Part shown: positions 61,071 through 64,000 of the stretch, piece after piece
Position numbering within the stretch: position 1 is the first letter of the stretch
Layout of the letters: every line of letters starts with the position of its first letter
Assembly: GCF_009727055.1 (NCBI RefSeq)
Contig: NC_052359.1
Location: forward strand, 61,227,779-61,291,778
DNA: 64,000 nucleotides
Reading direction: 5' to 3'
Source: Benincasa hispida
Taxonomy: Eukaryota; Streptophyta; Magnoliopsida; Cucurbitales; Cucurbitaceae
Position numbers and translations under genes: made by a program
The notes under the pieces: generated by a model
What the model saw: only the letters and a program-made list of their open reading frames with translations
Databases searched by the model: none
What the model was told of the DNA's origin: nothing

Positions 61071-63570
61071 TGAATGTATTGGAATACTCCAAAGTGGAAG
61101 CAATTGACTTTCGTTGTGCCCTATTTTTGTTCTACATAATATTATCATTCAGAGGGACAAAAACTTTGATAAACACTTTTCATTAAATATGCTTTTCTAC
61201 TGTGAAATTCGGAGAGGAATTAGGAAATTTGAAACTCACCCTTGAAGAAATAAAACCTTCACGTATCCTCTCCACAAACAAGAATGATCACAAACTGTCT
61301 TCTTCTCTTGAAATAGAACACCGGAAGGACAACAACCCAAAAAAGTAAATGATGCTCCAAGTTGAACACCACCACAAGGAGTCCGAGTTATTCTCAAATA
61401 TGAGAACCAAAGTGGAATTTCGTGGGCTCGCTTAAAAGAATTTTGGTGTGAAGGGAGGGAGAGTTTTAGAGAAATTTTCACATACAGCTTGCTTCAATTG
61501 TTAAGGGAAGAAAGAAGAAAAAACACTTAACCCCTTTATATCGTATTTTTTAGGAAAATGGGAGTTGAGAGAAGTTACTAAAATAACTCCCTCCCCATTT
61601 TAATTTTCTAAAACTCAGAAAATGTATATATATATATAATTAAAATTTATTGAAGGAACCGCGAGGTCCACTGCAGAAGCGGGATCGTTCCCAATTTTCA
61701 AATTTCACATAATTAAATTTACAGAGAACAAGAGTTATGCATGATGATAAAAGTTACAGCATGCTTTAAGGAGGGAATTAGGAAAGAGAAAACAACTTAC
61801 TCTCGAAGAACAAGATCTTCATAAAATTCCTCGAACTGATCACAAACTCTCATTGTACTAGAATCCCAAAACAAAACAAAAACAAGATACCACCATAAGA
61901 GAACCTACTGTATTCTCCGTATGGATTGAGAATTAGCAACAGTGTGTAGGCTCTGCTATATTTTGGGAAGAGGGAGAGAAGATTTTTTAGAGGAAAAAAA
62001 ACTTCTGAAAACATAATTACGTTGGGTCAAAACCCTGTAATATTTTGTGAAGAAGATGAATGAAGATGATAAAAAACTGAAACCTCCCACGATTGATTAA
62101 GGAATGAATTAAGGGAGAGAGAGTTACAACTCTCTCCTTAATTAAAATTCAAAAAATAATTTAATAAAACTTAACAAATTATTTAATAAATTATTATATA
62201 TATTATATGAATCTAATCCATATAATTAATATTTGAATCATATTCAAATATTTAATTCCTCTCAAAATAAACTTTATATTATAATGTATCAAATACATTA
62301 TATTAATTATACACATATAATTAATTCTCTCAATTAATTTGAACAATTCAAATTAATTCAAAAATATTCTCAATAATCTCAGTTGAGTTACAGAGGGAGC
62401 CTTATGGACCTGTAGATTGAAGCCCCAATAGTACTTGAATAATTAATTAAACTGCTTTAATTAAATTACTTAACATTCATTAACTACCGATCACTTCACT
62501 AAAGACCGACAACTGCACTCTTCGCACTATAGATATATTTTTGTGTCCATTGGATATAACCAATCAATGGCGCGATGACTCTTTACAAATTGCTCATAAG
62601 TAAGACTGGGCCAAAACTACCGTTTTGCTCCTATAATTACATCTAACTTCTTAAGTACCACTGATCCCTCTGATGAACAATAAGTCATAGTCCAACTATG
62701 ACCAAACCACTCTCAAGCCAAGAGAGGGTGTGACACCACATTGTTCAAGTCCCGGAATCAGTATTTAAGGGAGCAATTTATCTACTTACCTCGACATTAG
62801 GGAATGAGTGGATTTCGTCTTGTGCAGCTATGTTCCCAGCTCCCCAATCAGACGAATCCCCAAAATGGTAGGTTTATTGAGTCGACGATCTAGCCATTCT
62901 CACCCATACAAATCAAAGAACTGCCTTCATAGGCAGAAGTTCACAACTGATTCAGGATTCAAGTCATATCACCTACGGTCATCTTGGTGAAATGTAAGTC
63001 TCTACTACTAACGATGTTATATAATGAGATTATTCATTTCGTGGTCCAGTCTTATACAAACCCCTTTGCATAGAACACCCCCACTCACATGTCTCTACAT
63101 GAATGATTAGGATCAGATCATAATAGCACTTTATAACAATTATTATAATCGGATCATTAATAGCACTTTATAACAATTGTAACATCTACAAAGCGGGTCA
63201 TATTCATAGTGTCACAAGAATAAGGTATCCAACCTTATTCATCTACTACATACTATTTAGGTTATCACTTAAACATGATCTACCTATAGTCTCTACATAC
63301 ATGTTTAAGATACAGAAGATTACCTTGGATGTTAGTTTATTAGTTTTGTGGGTTAATTCTACTAAATATCAAATAAGATACCTCAGATTTTATTAAATAA
63401 ATATATCATTTGTACATTACAATTACAAATAACAAGACTCACGAGATTTATGACTTCAACCCCAACAATCTCCCACTTGTTCTAAAGCTAGTGGAGTGTA
63501 CATCATAAAAGTCATACTAATATAAAAGTACACAAAACATGAAACTAGGGAATAAAATGTGCCCAATACA
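61071..63570 (-). repeat. Copia LTR, minus strand, with duplicated tail
   Basis: On the minus strand it starts TGTATTGGGCACATTTTATT at 63570 and is homologous to the LTR at 1628-3735. Shared words include AGAACAAGTGG-AGAT, GTTTGTATAAGA and GCATGCTGTAA. It is preceded by a pol remnant and followed by a primer-binding site. The tail occurs twice: about 62160-61656, ending GGTTCCTTCA, and about 61655-61071, ending ACATTCA. Both have an opening repeat of AACTCTCTC-like sequence, GTTTGTGATCA and CCTAATTCC. This makes it about 2.5 kb against 2.1 kb for the left-end copy. A TATAAAGGGG box lies near 61530 in the second tail. Plus-strand ORFs here are discounted. Confidence 0.75.
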
Positions 63571-63641
63571 AAATCTTCTATTTTCCCTAGACTAGATGTG
63601 GCTTGTCTCATAGACCCATACTTTGCAAGTGACCCTTAAAC
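63571..63641 (-). pseudogene. 71-bp Copia pol 3' remnant
   Basis: The minus strand GGTCACTTGCAAAGTATGGG, then CTATGAGACAAGCCACATCT and AGTCTAGGGAAAA, matches the end of pol at 1567-1620 (GHLESLGLRDMRHLV). It sits between two LTR sequences, so nearly the whole interior is deleted. Confidence 0.75.
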
Positions 63642-64000
63642 TGAAGGAAATCAGAAACGAGATTTCTGTGAGCAGCGGAAGCAAGACCATTCCAAATTAC
63701 AATCATGAATCAACAAATCATTTATAGTCGACTTCAAAACAAGCGGTTATACAATGTACAGAGAAATTACAGCATGAAACAACAAATGTATAGAGAGAAA
63801 AACTGTACTAACAACGCCAGAAGCGTCTGCACGCTCCGATGGGCACATTGATCGAACAACAGCAACGACGAGCGCTCGATCTACACGACCGCAACACAGC
63901 ACGAACACTTCGCACTCGTCCTCAATGATCTCCTCGGTCACGATCTCCTCCGCAACACGAACGGACTCCTCCAAAGCACTACGAACGACCTTCGAAAAAG
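63642..64000 (-). repeat. 3' end of a second Copia LTR, cut by the window end
   Basis: On the minus strand it ends TTTCTGATTTCCTTCA, like the LTR end at 3735. It shares CATGCTGTAATTTC and AATTTGGAA-GATC-TTCCG with 3600-3735. The 75-codon minus ORF within it (63747-63974) has a similarly placed counterpart sequence at about 3405-3530 and no known domain, so it is treated as LTR sequence. Confidence 0.7.

Noticed and set aside
63747..63974. 75-residue minus ORF with an acidic N-terminus
   Set aside because: It falls in a Copia LTR tail that also exists at about 3400-3735 without the same frame.

Overview
This window is nuclear DNA from a flowering plant. Its two host genes are spliced with GT-AG introns and encode proteins of plant type. 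The rest is AT-rich intergenic sequence packed with LTR retrotransposons, DNA transposons, MITEs, tRNA-derived SINEs and minisatellites. The gag peptides and several repeat families look like those I associate with Cucurbitaceae. That family assignment is inference from memory and was not searched.

Layout. 1-3735: the 3' part of a decayed Ty1/Copia element (RT/RNase H, then a 2.1 kb LTR). 3841-8430: a degenerate LTR-type region carrying a broken 'putative plant transposon protein' ORF. 9496-16393: a Ty3/Gypsy element on the minus strand with two LTRs, decayed gag and several minisatellites, and no visible RT or integrase. 16960-18160: an element with roughly 300 bp terminal inverted repeats. 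20600-24071: an intact ten-exon UNC93-like gene on the plus strand. 24233-25640: a tiny Copia derivative (LTR-gag-LTR). 26340-31557: an intact eight-exon TIC32-like short-chain dehydrogenase gene on the minus strand, with MITEs in introns 1 and 7 and a 15-N gap in intron 3. 31900-47190: gene-free sequence with MITEs, SINEs and one minisatellite block. 47197-52414: a CACTA transposon with both ends and a 3-bp target duplication. 52480-55870: a candidate Mutator-like element with long degenerate inverted termini. 56140-58000: an inverted dispersed repeat and MITEs. 60000-61070: unclassified repetitive sequence with GC-rich palindromes. 61071-64000: Copia LTRs on the minus strand, of the same family as the left end of the window.

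The two host genes encode a predicted multi-pass membrane protein and an NAD(P)-dependent oxidoreductase. They are separate transcription units and nothing here ties them to one pathway. No operon, CRISPR array, rRNA or intact tRNA gene was seen. The clearest candidates for follow-up are the CACTA element with its internal 212-bp tandem array and deletion-joined transposase genes, the long-TIR element at 17-18 kb, the Gypsy LTR pair in which only one copy keeps its TATA box, and the amber-only decay of the ORF at 4.5-5.6 kb.
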